Source: Giesbergeria sp. (GTDB lineage Bacteria; Pseudomonadota; Gammaproteobacteria; Burkholderiales; Burkholderiaceae_C). From it: DNA of 64,000 bases. Positions within the stretch are counted from its first letter, which is position 1. Each line of letters begins with the position of its first letter. Below, piece after piece: positions 45,205-53,291 of the stretch. The notes below the pieces were generated by a model. The model made no database searches. It was not told the DNA's origin and saw only the letters and a list, made by a program, of their open reading frames with translations. The DNA lies in NCBI GenBank assembly GCA_023150295.1, contig JAKLLE010000002.1:1-64000 (forward strand). The letters run 5' to 3'. The translations under genes and the position numbers were made by a program.

Positions 45205-47199
45205 TCACTGTTGCCATAGCCACCCCTCATTGCAGCCCAGCACACCACGCGCCACCAGCCCCGTGATTGCCTCTCTGGTGCGTGAAGTTCGTTTGTCAGT
45301 CGGGCATGTCAGCTTGGATGCTGCGGCAGTTATCGCGGCCTCCAGCTCTATACATGGGCGCAGCGGCGGGGCTCCTGGCTTGCCGGTTGTTCCGTCTTTG
45401 AACATCGGGCGCAGGGCATCCAAAATCACCCGCTGATTGCCACCCTGGGGCAGCTTCACGGCGCGCACGTCCTGGGCTGCGGTATCACGCACCACCACGC
45501 ACGATGTAATGGCCTCGCCGGTCGGCTCAGTGCCCAGCACCTCCACGGCCAGCTTGAACGGGCAAGACTCGCCATCAATGCCGTCTTTGGATTTCGCCAC
45601 CTTCCATTCCCGGCGGTCGCCTTCGCGTGAAACCTCGATTGCGGCATCCATCGCAGCGAATAGCGAACTGTGCCCACGCAGGCCAGCGGCGGCATTCTTG
45701 CCCGTGTGGTGAACCAGCACCACCAGCCCACCGGTCAGGGTTTGCAGGGTCTTTGCTGCCTCCAGAATCTCGCCCATGTCGCGTGAACTGTTTTCGTCGG
45801 CAGTGGGCGCGGCGCGGTTCAAGGTGTCCACCACCACCACAGCACCAGCAGGCACCACGGCGGCAAGGTCTAGCACGTCCTGCCCATCGGTCAGCTTGAA
45901 CGGTTGCAGCATCATGCGCAGGCCGTCAGGCAAGGCCCGGCCCCGGCTGGTCTCCCATGCCTGGGCGCGCAGCTTGAAACCCGCTTCACCCTCCAGCGCG
46001 GCATACACCACGGGCGCAGCTTCCACCCGGCAATCAAACCAGCGTTGCCCCTCGGCAATGGATGCGGCCATATCAAAGGCCAGGAATGATTTACCGGATG
46101 CGCTCGGGCCATACAGCGCAGCAAGCCCCACGGCAGGCAGCACACCACGCACACGCCACGCCAGCGGGGGCAGGTCACGCAGTTCATCAGCCCCCAGCAG
46201 CTTGTAACGGGGCTCAGGCTTGGGCGGCTCTGTCGCAGCCTCCAGCAGCGCAGCCAGCACATCGTGCCCGTCACGCTGCGCAAGGTCGTTTGCGTCGAAG
46301 TTCTGCGCCTCACCCTGGGGCATGTAGGCCACGGCGCATTGCAGCGCCTGGGCAATCTCTGCGGCGCTTTCTTCTTTGCCCACATCAGGCACCAACACCA
46401 GCCGGGCGGCGGCGTCACGCTGGCGCAGGGCTTCGGCCACCTTGCCCACATTGCCCCAGCCAAAGCACGCCACGGCAGGATGCCCGGTAGCCTGCCAGCA
46501 AGCCCATGCAGTGCCCACACCCTCGCACAAAGCCACGGGCGCACCGGGCACCAGCGTGCCCACGGTGAAGGATGCCCCGGCCATCGGCGCACCGGGCAGG
46601 TTCAGCTTGGGCTTTTTCCCCTTCGCCTTCAAGCGGGCGGCAGTGTCGCCAGTGGTCACGCATTGCAGGCTCTGCAAACTGCCATCGGGCGCAAAGGCGG
46701 GCACCACCAGCGCCCCGGCCATGCTCTCGCCTTGGATGCGCAGCGGGTCACCAGCAGGCACCACGCGCAAGGCATCCAATGGCACCCCGGCGGCAGCTTT
46801 TGCCACGATGTAGCCATGTGCAGCGGTTGCAGCTTCGCAGCGTTCCCACACCTCAGCAGGGCTCATGCCTGGGGCGGGCTTGCGCTGGGGTTCTGCTGCC
46901 TTCCTGGGGGCTTGCACGGGCCTTTGCTGGGGCTTGCCTTCACCCATGCGCCACCCATGTTCTGCGCCCACGCGGTACAGCGTTCCAGGGCCAATACCCT
47001 TGCCCGGCTTGAAACTGCGCCACGTATCGCGGGCGTCGCGTTCGCTGTAGTTGCCAGCCCCGGCGCTCCATTCGTTGAACGTGTCGAAATCAAGGCCAGC
47101 AGCTTGTGCAGCCATGCCCACCTTCACCCATTCATCACGCGGCAAATCGGGCGGGATGGCGTGCAATGCGTCGATTGCTTTTGCGGTGTCGGTCAGCAC
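45205..47199 (-). CDS. Primase-helicase (PriCT-2, Toprim, RepA-like ATPase)
   Basis: A 664-residue replication protein. The N-terminus (residues about 10-75) is a PriCT-2-type primase C-terminal module (PRDEWVKVGMAAQAAG...YSERDARDTWRSFKPG). A Toprim domain lies near 210-290 (CEGVGTAWACWQATGHPAV...LVLVPDVGKEE). From about 345 comes a RepA-like AAA ATPase with Walker A GPSASGKS and Walker B-like VVVVDTLNR. This layout suits initiation and unwinding at an element-encoded origin. Its start overlaps the preceding gene by 7 bp. Confidence 0.88.
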   Translation of the reverse strand: MLTDTAKAIDALHAIPPDLPRDEWVKVGMAAQAAGLDFDTFNEWSAGAGNYSERDARDTWRSFKPGKGIGPGTLYRVGAEHGWRMGEGKPQQRPVQAPRKAAEPQRKPAPGMSPAEVWERCEAATAAHGYIVAKAAAGVPLDALRVVPAGDPLRIQGESMAGALVVPAFAPDGSLQSLQCVTTGDTAARLKAKGKKPKLNLPGAPMAGASFTVGTLVPGAPVALCEGVGTAWACWQATGHPAVACFGWGNVGKVAEALRQRDAAARLVLVPDVGKEESAAEIAQALQCAVAYMPQGEAQNFDANDLAQRDGHDVLAALLEAATEPPKPEPRYKLLGADELRDLPPLAWRVRGVLPAVGLAALYGPSASGKSFLAFDMAASIAEGQRWFDCRVEAAPVVYAALEGEAGFKLRAQAWETSRGRALPDGLRMMLQPFKLTDGQDVLDLAAVVPAGAVVVVDTLNRAAPTADENSSRDMGEILEAAKTLQTLTGGLVVLVHHTGKNAAAGLRGHSSLFAAMDAAIEVSREGDRREWKVAKSKDGIDGESCPFKLAVEVLGTEPTGEAITSCVVVRDTAAQDVRAVKLPQGGNQRVILDALRPMFKDGTTGKPGAPPLRPCIELEAAITAAASKLTCPTDKRTSRTREAITGLVARGVLGCNEGWLWQQ

Positions 47200-47567
47200 G
47201 CGGCACCCCCATTCATCGCCAGGGCTTGCGCGGTGTATTTCGGGTCAAGTCGGTACAGCGCAATGATGCGGTCGGGGCTATGTTCCGTGGGGCTTGGAAC
47301 CTCGATAGTTTCCACGGGCCAGCCCAAGGTGCGCAGCGTGAAAATCACGGCACCCAGTCGCCAGGATTGCGTGCTGTTCTCGAAGTCGGGATGGTCAATC
47401 AGGCGGCCATCCATCAACATGCCCAGCGCCTTATCGGCAAGGGTTCCACGCTGGGGCCATGTCGGGCAAAATGGCGGGGGCGGCAGAAACGAAAGTTGTT
47501 CACCGTGGGCCCCTTGCGTCTTGGTCGGTGCGGGGGCCTTTCCATTTTGGGTACTGATTTTTTTCAT
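47193..47567 (-). CDS. Hypothetical protein, possible winged-helix
   Basis: A 124-residue protein. After a Pro-rich N-terminus it has a segment that could be a winged helix (LADKALGMLMDGRLIDHPDFENSTQSWRLGAVIFTLRTLGWPVETIEV), which resembles helix-turn-helix proteins often found beside phage primases. It overlaps the primase start by 7 bp, so it belongs to the replication operon. The assignment is tentative. Confidence 0.6.
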   Translation of the reverse strand: MKKISTQNGKAPAPTKTQGAHGEQLSFLPPPPFCPTWPQRGTLADKALGMLMDGRLIDHPDFENSTQSWRLGAVIFTLRTLGWPVETIEVPSPTEHSPDRIIALYRLDPKYTAQALAMNGGAAC

Positions 47568-47579
47568 CGTCAGTGGCCC

Positions 47580-47912
47580 TCAGAATGGAATCGTTTCGTC
47601 ATCGCCAAACGGCGCTGATTTCAAAGGCTCTTGCGGCGTCCACGGTTCCAGCGTGTCATAACCTTTCAAGCAGCGGGCGGCCTCTTTCAGAATTGCGCGG
47701 GCGTGTTCAGGTGTTACCCCGGCGCGGATAAATATCGTCACTGACGCGTCAAACATGCAGGCGGTATCAGGCTCTATGTGCAGCCTCAATTCGTCATATT
47801 CAACGGCGGTTATCTTTGCGAAACCCAGCGGCTTGTAGCGCGCTGTTTGCTCCAGGCAGTCACCCAGCGAACCGATAGACGGGCGCTCAACAGGTTGTTG
47901 ACGGCGGCTCAT
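47580..47912 (-). CDS. Hypothetical protein of element 2
   Basis: A 110-residue acidic protein with no recognised domain, no signal and no membrane segment. Its ATG overlaps the stop of the AlpA-like gene by 4 bp, and it lies 12 bp before the next gene, so it is in the alpA-primase operon. Confidence 0.6.
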   Translation of the reverse strand: MSRRQQPVERPSIGSLGDCLEQTARYKPLGFAKITAVEYDELRLHIEPDTACMFDASVTIFIRAGVTPEHARAILKEAARCLKGYDTLEPWTPQEPLKSAPFGDDETIPF

Positions 47913-48151
47913 ACTGCCACCCCCAGCACGCGGCGCAGTTCCGACACGTTCCAGGCCAAACGGCCATTAATGCGGATGGGGCGCAGCGGCCCGTTTTCCA
48001 TGCAGGCCCAGCCCCTAAGGGTTTGCGGGCGGCGGCTCAGGTAATAGGCAGCGGCGGCGGTGTCCACTGCGGGGCGGGTTTCATGCGCCAGCGGGGGAAA
48101 TTTCGGGGCGGTCGCTTGTTCGCGGGCCTCGATACTGTGAAGGGCTTGCAT
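47909..48151 (-). CDS. AlpA/excisionase-like DNA-binding protein
   Basis: An 80-residue protein with a MerR/excisionase-type helix-turn-helix: VDTAAAAYYLSRRPQTLRGWACMENGPLRPIRINGRLAWNVSELRRVLG has the typical strand-turn ending in an R-hydrophobic-W pair. AlpA proteins in satellites activate excision and replication genes. It is the first gene of the replication operon, directly downstream of a 164-bp repeat-bearing gap. The assignment as AlpA-like is by motif and position. Confidence 0.75.
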   Translation of the reverse strand: MQALHSIEAREQATAPKFPPLAHETRPAVDTAAAAYYLSRRPQTLRGWACMENGPLRPIRINGRLAWNVSELRRVLGVAV

Positions 48152-48315
48152 CGCAGTTTGCTTTCAACCCAGCAGCACGGGCTAGGTATGGGCGAACTTT
48201 GAAAACCCCGTATCTATGCGAATTGCCCCGGGGTTCTGGAATCAAGCATCCATGCGGGTTAGCGGCGCATTGCCACCTTAAATCCGGGGTTCACCCCCGG
48301 GGTTCTGACAGTGTT
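48152..48315. promoter_or_regulatory. Control region upstream of the AlpA-like gene, with GGGGTTC repeats
   Basis: CCCCGGGGTTCTG occurs twice (48226-48238 and 48295-48307), with a shorter CCGGGGTTC at 48284-48292 and a related AAAACCCCG at 48212-48220. The gap separates the 294-residue gene from the alpA-primase operon on the same strand, so it is a likely promoter/operator region and a second candidate origin. Confidence 0.45.
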
Positions 48316-49200
48316 TTAAGGCGTATCGAAGTTGTCAGCTTCGTAGGTTTTCCACGCTTCCAGCCAGTCTTGTAGCTGCGGCTTTGTCTGGAACCTTGCG
48401 CGGATGCTGTTCGCCTTCGCGTGACCGTTATGCACCAGCGCAGCACCGATAAGAACAGGGTTCCAGCGGGTCTCCCTTTTACCTCGCTCTCCACGCAACG
48501 CAATACAAGCCTCAAGCCACTTTGGCGGGCTTCCTAGCGTGTCTTTCCATGCCTTCTCATTCCACCTTCGCAGCCCATCAAACGCGTGTGCAACATCGCC
48601 CGTTGTCACCGGCTGCGGTGCATCCAATGGCGCATTGCTGGCGCTGTCTGCCACCACGGGCGCTGCGGCCTGGGGCTCGGCTTGCTTTGCTTCGGGTGCG
48701 GTGTATTCATCAGCCAGGGCGTGAACGTCATAGCCCACCACGCGGCAATCAGCGGGCACGGTTTCAAAGTCGGGCTCATCATCGGCCAGCATGCCCTTTG
48801 TGTAGCGCATCAATATCCCGTCGCGTTCATCGAACCCGTCGAACGTGCGCCAGGATGCCCGGCCAGCGTTCGCTAGGTGCTGGCAGGCGGAAAGCGGCAA
48901 CGTTGGGATGGCACCAGCAGGCACGATGTTTTCATTGGGTTCACCCTTGTTGAATAAAACCCCGCCGTCATGTTTGCGCACCTTTGCGGCACGGTGAACG
49001 ATGGCCCTTAGCGTTATCTCGCCACGGGCAGCAGCTCGCAGAAAATCGCCAATGGTGACGGGCTCCCCGGCGTGCTTCGTTGCCATGCTTGCGGCCTCTG
49101 CCAGCGTCAAAACATCGGTGTCAACCATGCGGCCACCTGCCCACGGCGTGCGGGGCTCCAGGCGCGAGAACATGGGCGGGAAATATTGAATCTTGGACAT
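48316..49200 (-). CDS. Hypothetical protein of element 2
   Basis: A 294-residue protein that I do not recognise. The N-terminal part (about residues 28-75) could be helical DNA-binding (TLAEAASMATKHAGEPVTIGDFLRAAARGEITLRAIV). Then comes a mixed region, an Ala/Pro/Glu-rich linker near 165-200, and a C-terminal helical region (WNEKAWKDTLGSPPKWLEACIALRGERGKRETRWNPVLIG). It lies next to the integrase and upstream of the alpA region, the place where satellites keep regulators. Confidence 0.6.
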   Translation of the reverse strand: MSKIQYFPPMFSRLEPRTPWAGGRMVDTDVLTLAEAASMATKHAGEPVTIGDFLRAAARGEITLRAIVHRAAKVRKHDGGVLFNKGEPNENIVPAGAIPTLPLSACQHLANAGRASWRTFDGFDERDGILMRYTKGMLADDEPDFETVPADCRVVGYDVHALADEYTAPEAKQAEPQAAAPVVADSASNAPLDAPQPVTTGDVAHAFDGLRRWNEKAWKDTLGSPPKWLEACIALRGERGKRETRWNPVLIGAALVHNGHAKANSIRARFQTKPQLQDWLEAWKTYEADNFDTP

Positions 49201-49304
49201 GGCACCCCTTCAAGTGCAGCCTTCATTGGGTGCCCCAGCAGGTCGGTGAAGGTGTCCGACTTTTCGGCAGGATTGCGGCCCTGCCTAGCTGGGGCAAAAC
49301 TGTT

Positions 49305-50633
49305 TTACGCGGCTTGCACCACGCGCAGCGCACCGGGCGCGGCCTTGGCATCAAACTGCACACCGGCAAGGCTCAGAATGTGCGCCTCTATCTGTTCCAG
49401 AAACGGGCGCAGGGCGTCAATACTTCGCGGCCTGTAGCCCTCGGCTGTTGCGCTTGGTTTGTGGCCCATTACTTGCGCGATAGCCCCAGCAGGTGCCCCG
49501 GCAGCCTCACCCAGCAGCGAAAAGGAACGGCGCAGTCCGTGGATTGTCAGCCCCTCGATTGCAGCGCTTTGCAGGGCCTTTGCATGGCTGTTGCGGGTGT
49601 CTGTAATGCGCCCTGCCTTGCCCGTGCTGGCAAACACATACAGCCCCACTCTGGGCAGCGTTGCCAGCATGTGCGCCATGTATGGGCTCAGGGGAATGGT
49701 TCGGGTTGTTTCCACCTTGTCGGCAATGGTCAGCTTGCGCCATTGAAAATCCACATTCGCCCAAGTCAGGGCGGCCAGTTCTTCACGGCGGGCACCAGTC
49801 AGCAGCAGGGCGCGCAGATAGGCGCTTGCGGTGCGGTTGCTCAGTTGTTCCACACCAGCCCACCAGCCGGGCACCTGGGCGGCTTCTAGGGCGTCGGTGC
49901 GGCGGGTGTTGCTGGGAAGGTTCTCGACAATGGCGGCGGCCTTGCCTGCATCGCGGTCTGTCAGGTTCCGATACTCGGGGCGGGCAGCACACCAGCGCAG
50001 GAAACCACGGAACATCATCAGGGCGCGGGCAGCTTGGTGCTTACCGGCCACGGCTTCCCGGTCATACCAGCTTTTCAGCGTGTCCTCATTGATGGCGGCC
50101 AGCGGCAGCGCCAGCAGCGGATACAGCGGCCCCGGCCTTGTCGCGCCCTGCCCTCGCTTCTTCTTCTCGCCACCGGGCGCGGCCATAGCTTCAAGGTCGG
50201 CACGATAGCGGGGCTTCCATGCGTCTTTGCGCTTGGGTCTGCCGTTTTCCAGATACAGCGGCCACACCTCGCCCACGGTCAGGGCAGCGGCCTTGTCAGC
50301 TTCCACCTTGGCAGCGGCAGCGGCTTGCTTTTTGACTTGCGCGGCGATGGCTTCGCGTTTCAAGTCTCGGGGGTCTTTGCCTTCATCAATCAGGCGTTGC
50401 AGTTCGCGTGCCTTGGCTTGCGCGTCTGGAATGCTCCAGGCGGCAGGGCTCCCGATGGTTATGCGCAGGTCTTTACCTTGGTACACGCTCTGGAACACGT
50501 AGGCGGGTTTCCCGGCAGGCGTTGCGCGCAGCCCTAGCCCCGGCGCGGTCACATCCCACAGAAAAGCCTGTTTCTTCTCGGGCGGGCACTTGAACCCAGA
50601 TACCCGGCCAGCGGTGAATGCAATCTTTGCCAT
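49305..50633 (-). CDS. int: Tyrosine-type site-specific integrase
   Basis: A 442-residue phage-type integrase. The N-terminus has the DUF4102-like arm-binding domain (AFLWDVTAPGLGLRATPAGKPAYVFQSVYQGKDLRITIG), then a SAM-like core-binding domain, then the catalytic domain. The R-H-x-x-R-H-Y set is complete: R in LLTGARREELAALTW, HGLRRSF, GHKP and EGYRPR. It acts at the tRNA-Thr attachment site 183 bp away and is transcribed from attR into the element. Confidence 0.93.
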   Translation of the reverse strand: MAKIAFTAGRVSGFKCPPEKKQAFLWDVTAPGLGLRATPAGKPAYVFQSVYQGKDLRITIGSPAAWSIPDAQAKARELQRLIDEGKDPRDLKREAIAAQVKKQAAAAAKVEADKAAALTVGEVWPLYLENGRPKRKDAWKPRYRADLEAMAAPGGEKKKRGQGATRPGPLYPLLALPLAAINEDTLKSWYDREAVAGKHQAARALMMFRGFLRWCAARPEYRNLTDRDAGKAAAIVENLPSNTRRTDALEAAQVPGWWAGVEQLSNRTASAYLRALLLTGARREELAALTWANVDFQWRKLTIADKVETTRTIPLSPYMAHMLATLPRVGLYVFASTGKAGRITDTRNSHAKALQSAAIEGLTIHGLRRSFSLLGEAAGAPAGAIAQVMGHKPSATAEGYRPRSIDALRPFLEQIEAHILSLAGVQFDAKAAPGALRVVQAA

Positions 50634-50650
50634 GTGGTGCCCCTTGCGGT

Positions 50651-50686
50651 CTTACATCGGTCAGGATGTAAGGGCGGATGTAAGAC
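50651..50686 (+). repeat. Integrase arm-type repeats next to int
   Basis: CTTACATC at 50651 (inverted), then GATGTAAG at 50665 and 50677 separated by GGCG. The 20-bp core is the same as at 42680-42699 and 1378-1397 (minus). It lies between the int start and attR. Confidence 0.65.
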
Positions 50687-50815
50687 TATTTGCCGAAAAA
50701 TGCCGAATTTCAATCAACGCCTTGTCTGGGTTTTTGCCCAGTAAATCGCTCATAAGCTGTTGATTTATATTGATTCTATCAGCACCAATCAACGGTGGCA
50801 AATACACCTATCCCA

Positions 50816-50864
50816 TCATTCGTAATGAGAAGGTCGGGTGTTCGATTCATCTCTCCGGCACCAA
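50816..50864 (+). repeat. attR of element 2 (49-bp direct repeat)
   Basis: Identical to 42575-42623. It represents the 3' half of tRNA-Thr from the anticodon stem onward and has no 5' half, so it is not a tRNA gene. Confidence 0.93.
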
Positions 50865-50875
50865 GTAAACAAAAG

Positions 50876-50912
50876 AAACCCCGCTATCGAAAAGGTAGCG
50901 GGGTTTTTCTTT
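50876..50912 (+). terminator. Terminator beyond attR (original tRNA-Thr terminator)
   Basis: An 11-bp stem AAACCCCGCTA/TAGCGGGGTTT with a 9-nt loop, then TTTCTTTT. This host-side copy would have ended tRNA-Thr before the element inserted. Confidence 0.85.
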
Positions 50913-50958
50913 TCCGCTTCGCAGGCTCAGTGGTCGCCTGATTTCGGTGCGATGGGCA

Positions 50959-50990
50959 GAAAAAAACCCCGGCCAGTGATGGGCGGGGTT
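50959..50990 (-). terminator. Terminator of the small lipoprotein gene
   Basis: On the minus strand AACCCCG and CGGGGTT pair across a 12-nt loop and are followed by TTTTTT. Confidence 0.7.
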
Positions 50991-51041
50991 GGTGCGCCAC
51001 CGGCGCCACCCAACGGGCAGACGCCAGGTGCCAAGCGATGC

Positions 51042-51290
51042 TTACTTGGCGGCTTCGGAAGCAGCAGCGGGAGCGGCAGGAGCGGCCTCGGATGCAGCAG
51101 GTGCGGCAGCGGGAGCGGAGGCATCGGTTGCAGCAGCAGAAGCAGCCTCCACAGCGGGGGCGGCAGGTGCTGCAGGAGCGGGGGCAGCGGCGGGAGCGGG
51201 AGCAGGAGCGGGCGTCGGCTCTTCCTTCTTGCCACAGGCAGCCAGAGCGGCTGCAGCGATCAGGGAAGCGATGACGAGGGACTTGTTCAT
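51042..51290 (-). CDS. Small Ala/Pro-rich lipoprotein
   Basis: An 82-residue protein with a lipoprotein signal peptide (MNKSLVIASLIAAAALAAC, lipobox LAAC at residue 19). The mature part is a low-complexity Ala/Pro tail after a CGKKEEP start. I use the ATG at 51290; the upstream extension has no signal logic. Its role in the envelope is unknown. A terminator follows at 50959. Upstream (51291-51529) there is no gene. Confidence 0.75.
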   Translation of the reverse strand: MNKSLVIASLIAAAALAACGKKEEPTPAPAPAPAAAPAPAAPAAPAVEAASAAATDASAPAAAPAASEAAPAAPAAASEAAK

Positions 51291-51529
51291 TTCAGGTTTT
51301 CCTTGAGGAGGGTCAAAAAAACGAAGGCCAAAAAATCCAGCCTCTTTCAGCCGGCGCACTTCTCTGACCAGCACTTGGCGTTTGGCAAGCGCGCTATCAA
51401 AACAGCCGTTGATTGTATTTCGAATTCGTCAATAGTGAATAACACCAATCCGCGCATGCCATAGTCTGCGTTGTCTATAACTGACGACGCCCTTACATGG
51501 TTGACATGGACGGGGCCTCGGTCTTCACT

Positions 51530-52054
51530 TCAAAGCCCCAGCGTGGTGGAAGGAAAACCTGGCGTGCTCTTGCTGCGCACCCACTCGGCCAACACTTCTT
51601 GCAGCATCACCCTGCGTGCAGGCTCGCTTCCCGAGACACCGGTGCAACGGTCCAGATCCAGACGCTGGAGCACCCAGTGTGGAGACCAGATCACGCTGGG
51701 GATATCCAAGGGGTCTGCTGCAGGACAGGCGCGGCAGGTAAGGATGTGGTCCCAGGTGGTGCGCCAGCGCACCAACCGCGCATGGCGGCGAGCCACCTCG
51801 TTGTAGCTGCGGGCCAGAAAGGTCAGGCGCCTGCCGCTGTGAGCCCACTCCTGCAGCGATTCGATCACCGCCCGCTCTCCGAGCGGCCAGTCGTGAAAGT
51901 CCGCATCACTCAAGATCAGCTCACGCCAGCCTTCACGCGCCGCGGTGGCCAGCGCATCGCGCACCAACTGCTGAAAGGCCTCGCGCCCACTGAACCGTCC
52001 CTCGGGAAGCGGTGCGAAGGCGCCTGCGGGGGGGGGCTGCTGATCGATGGTCAT
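51530..52054 (-). CDS. Conserved hypothetical protein
   Basis: About 174 residues, soluble. Features include SGREAFQQLVRDALATAAREGWRELILSDADFHDWPLGERAVIESLQEWAHSGRRLTFLARSYNEVARRHARLVRWRTTWDHIL, which looks like a betaproteobacterial conserved protein with a phospholipase D-like flavour (the His in ARRHARLVRWR). I cannot name the family with confidence. The start may be the ATG at 52054 or at 52081. It is divergent from the SlyD-like gene, 44 bp apart. Confidence 0.65.
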   Translation of the reverse strand: MTIDQQPPPAGAFAPLPEGRFSGREAFQQLVRDALATAAREGWRELILSDADFHDWPLGERAVIESLQEWAHSGRRLTFLARSYNEVARRHARLVRWRTTWDHILTCRACPAADPLDIPSVIWSPHWVLQRLDLDRCTGVSGSEPARRVMLQEVLAEWVRSKSTPGFPSTTLGL

Positions 52055-52098
52055 ACGACATTCCTGAATGGGAGGGGCCAAACTGCGACAATTCTCGT

Positions 52099-52623
52099 AT
52101 GGAAATCAAACATCAATGCGTTGTGGCGCTGACCTGGGTGCTCAAGGACACTTTGGGCGAGGAACTGGACGTACTCGATGACCCCGTCGAGTTCTTGGTG
52201 GGCGGCAGCGATCTGCTGGTGCGCATCGAAGAGGCCTTGCAAGGTCATCGCACTGGCGACTCACTGGCGCTGCATCTGGAACCCGAAGATGCGTTCGGAG
52301 ACTACCAGGATCAGTTGCTGTTCCTGGAGGCTCGCACGCTGTTTCCCGACAGCCTGGAAGAAGGCATGACCATCGAAGGCCACGCCCTCCCTGCAGGCTG
52401 CAATCCGCAAGCGCCACGCGACGCGCTCTATACCGTCACCGAGATCTACCCCGAGCACGTGGTGCTCGACGGAAACCACCCTTTGGCAGGTATTGCCCTG
52501 CGCTTGCAGCTGAAGGTTTGCGGTGTGCGCGAAGCGACGGAGGAGGAAGTGGGGCGCGGCTCCGCTGGCACTGGGTTCTTTCGCATCCAGCCCCAGGCGC
52601 CAGGCAGCACCTCGCTGCACTGA
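52099..52623 (+). CDS. SlyD-like FKBP-type peptidyl-prolyl isomerase
   Basis: A 174-residue protein with the SlyD layout: an FKBP core (VALTWVLKDTLGEELDVLDDPVEFLVGGSDLLVRIEEALQGHRTGDSLALHLEPEDAFGDYQDQLL) interrupted by an IF (insert-in-flap) chaperone domain. It lacks the His/Cys-rich metal tail of E. coli SlyD, so a folding helper without nickel binding is likely. The ATG at 52099 fits the family start. Confidence 0.85.
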   Translation: MEIKHQCVVALTWVLKDTLGEELDVLDDPVEFLVGGSDLLVRIEEALQGHRTGDSLALHLEPEDAFGDYQDQLLFLEARTLFPDSLEEGMTIEGHALPAGCNPQAPRDALYTVTEIYPEHVVLDGNHPLAGIALRLQLKVCGVREATEEEVGRGSAGTGFFRIQPQAPGSTSLH

Positions 52624-52645
52624 CATGCACTGGGAACGCGTCCGT

Positions 52646-53140
52646 TCAATAGCGTGAGATCTGTCCGTTGACCATGCGCACGGGGTCTCCCACGCGCAGG
52701 TCGCCCACCGAGGGCACGTCGTACGCCCTGCGTCCTCCGCGGTCGAGCTGGATCGTGATGCGGTAGCTGCCCTGGGCGGCCTGGTTGCGCTCTTCGATGG
52801 CGTTGCCCGCCACCGCGCCCCCGACCACACCCACAGCCGTGGCCGCCGCTCGACCACTGCCTTTGCCCACCTGGTTGCCAATAAGGCCGCCCACCACAGC
52901 GCCAAGAACCGCACCAGCGCCCGTGGTCTGCCCTTGGTGGTGGCCCTGCAGCCACTGGATGTGGGTGACGCGCCCATACTCGGCCGTCGCAGGGGCGTGC
53001 GACGAGTATCCGCCCTGGTACCCCCCTGGGGGATAGGGCTGCGACGCCGGGCGATGGTGGGCACACGCCGACAACAAAGCCGCAGCGACAAGGCCGCTGA
53101 CAACGGTGGCGCCGCGCGAGAGGAAAGCAGGCTGGGTCAA
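52646..53140 (-). CDS. Glycine-zipper lipoprotein (17-kDa surface-antigen type)
   Basis: About 164 residues. The start is probably the TTG at 53140, which has an AGGAG site and gives a clean lipoprotein signal (VVSGLVAAALLSAC). A Tyr/Pro/Gly-rich region follows, then a glycine-zipper 2TM segment (GAGAVLGAVVGGLIGNQVGKGSGRAAATAVGVVGGAVAGNAIEE) and a C-terminal beta domain. Such proteins sit in the outer membrane; the function is unclear. The alternative start at 53176 is weaker. Confidence 0.8.
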   Translation of the reverse strand: MTQPAFLSRGATVVSGLVAAALLSACAHHRPASQPYPPGGYQGGYSSHAPATAEYGRVTHIQWLQGHHQGQTTGAGAVLGAVVGGLIGNQVGKGSGRAAATAVGVVGGAVAGNAIEERNQAAQGSYRITIQLDRGGRRAYDVPSVGDLRVGDPVRMVNGQISRY

Positions 53141-53291
53141 GTGAAACTCCTGAAGAAAAATGGCGATCTCTGGCATTGAACGCCATTCCTGGGGAACCGC
53201 GCTGACAGGCGAACGCCGCGAGGGCAGTAGGACGCCCCGCTGCCAGCCTGTGCGAACTGTCCTACATGCTCTGACGGCAGATGCGCAAACA

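Larger units (their letters stand above)
42575..50864. mobile_element. Integrated phage-satellite-like element (element 2)
   Basis: About 8.3 kb between 49-bp direct repeats at tRNA-Thr. All genes are on the minus strand. From the integrase inward: integrase, 294-aa unknown, repeats, AlpA-like protein, two small proteins, primase-helicase, a repeat-rich gap, VRR-NUC nuclease, two unknowns, P27-like small terminase, a coiled-coil protein, and a GGRRKGAGRP-type protein. No large terminase, portal, capsid, tail, lysis, conjugation or resistance gene is present. The integrase-AlpA-primase-TerS set is that of phage-inducible chromosomal islands and related satellites; a helper phage is inferred, not seen. 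Confidence 0.85.

Noticed and set aside
46264-47661. 465-codon plus-strand ORF opposite the primase gene
   Set aside because: It is a shadow of the GC-rich antisense frame with no recognisable motif, while the minus strand encodes a full primase-helicase.
42575-50864. Complete prophage or conjugative element
   Set aside because: No capsid, portal, large terminase, tail, lysis, relaxase or type IV secretion gene is present.
50816-50912. tRNA-like sequence followed by a terminator
   Set aside because: It has only the 3' half of tRNA-Thr, so it is the attR repeat, not a tRNA gene.
51386-51418. Possible extra copy of the GCTAT/ATAGC repeat
   Set aside because: Only a GCTATCAAAACA-like half is recognisable, too little to call.
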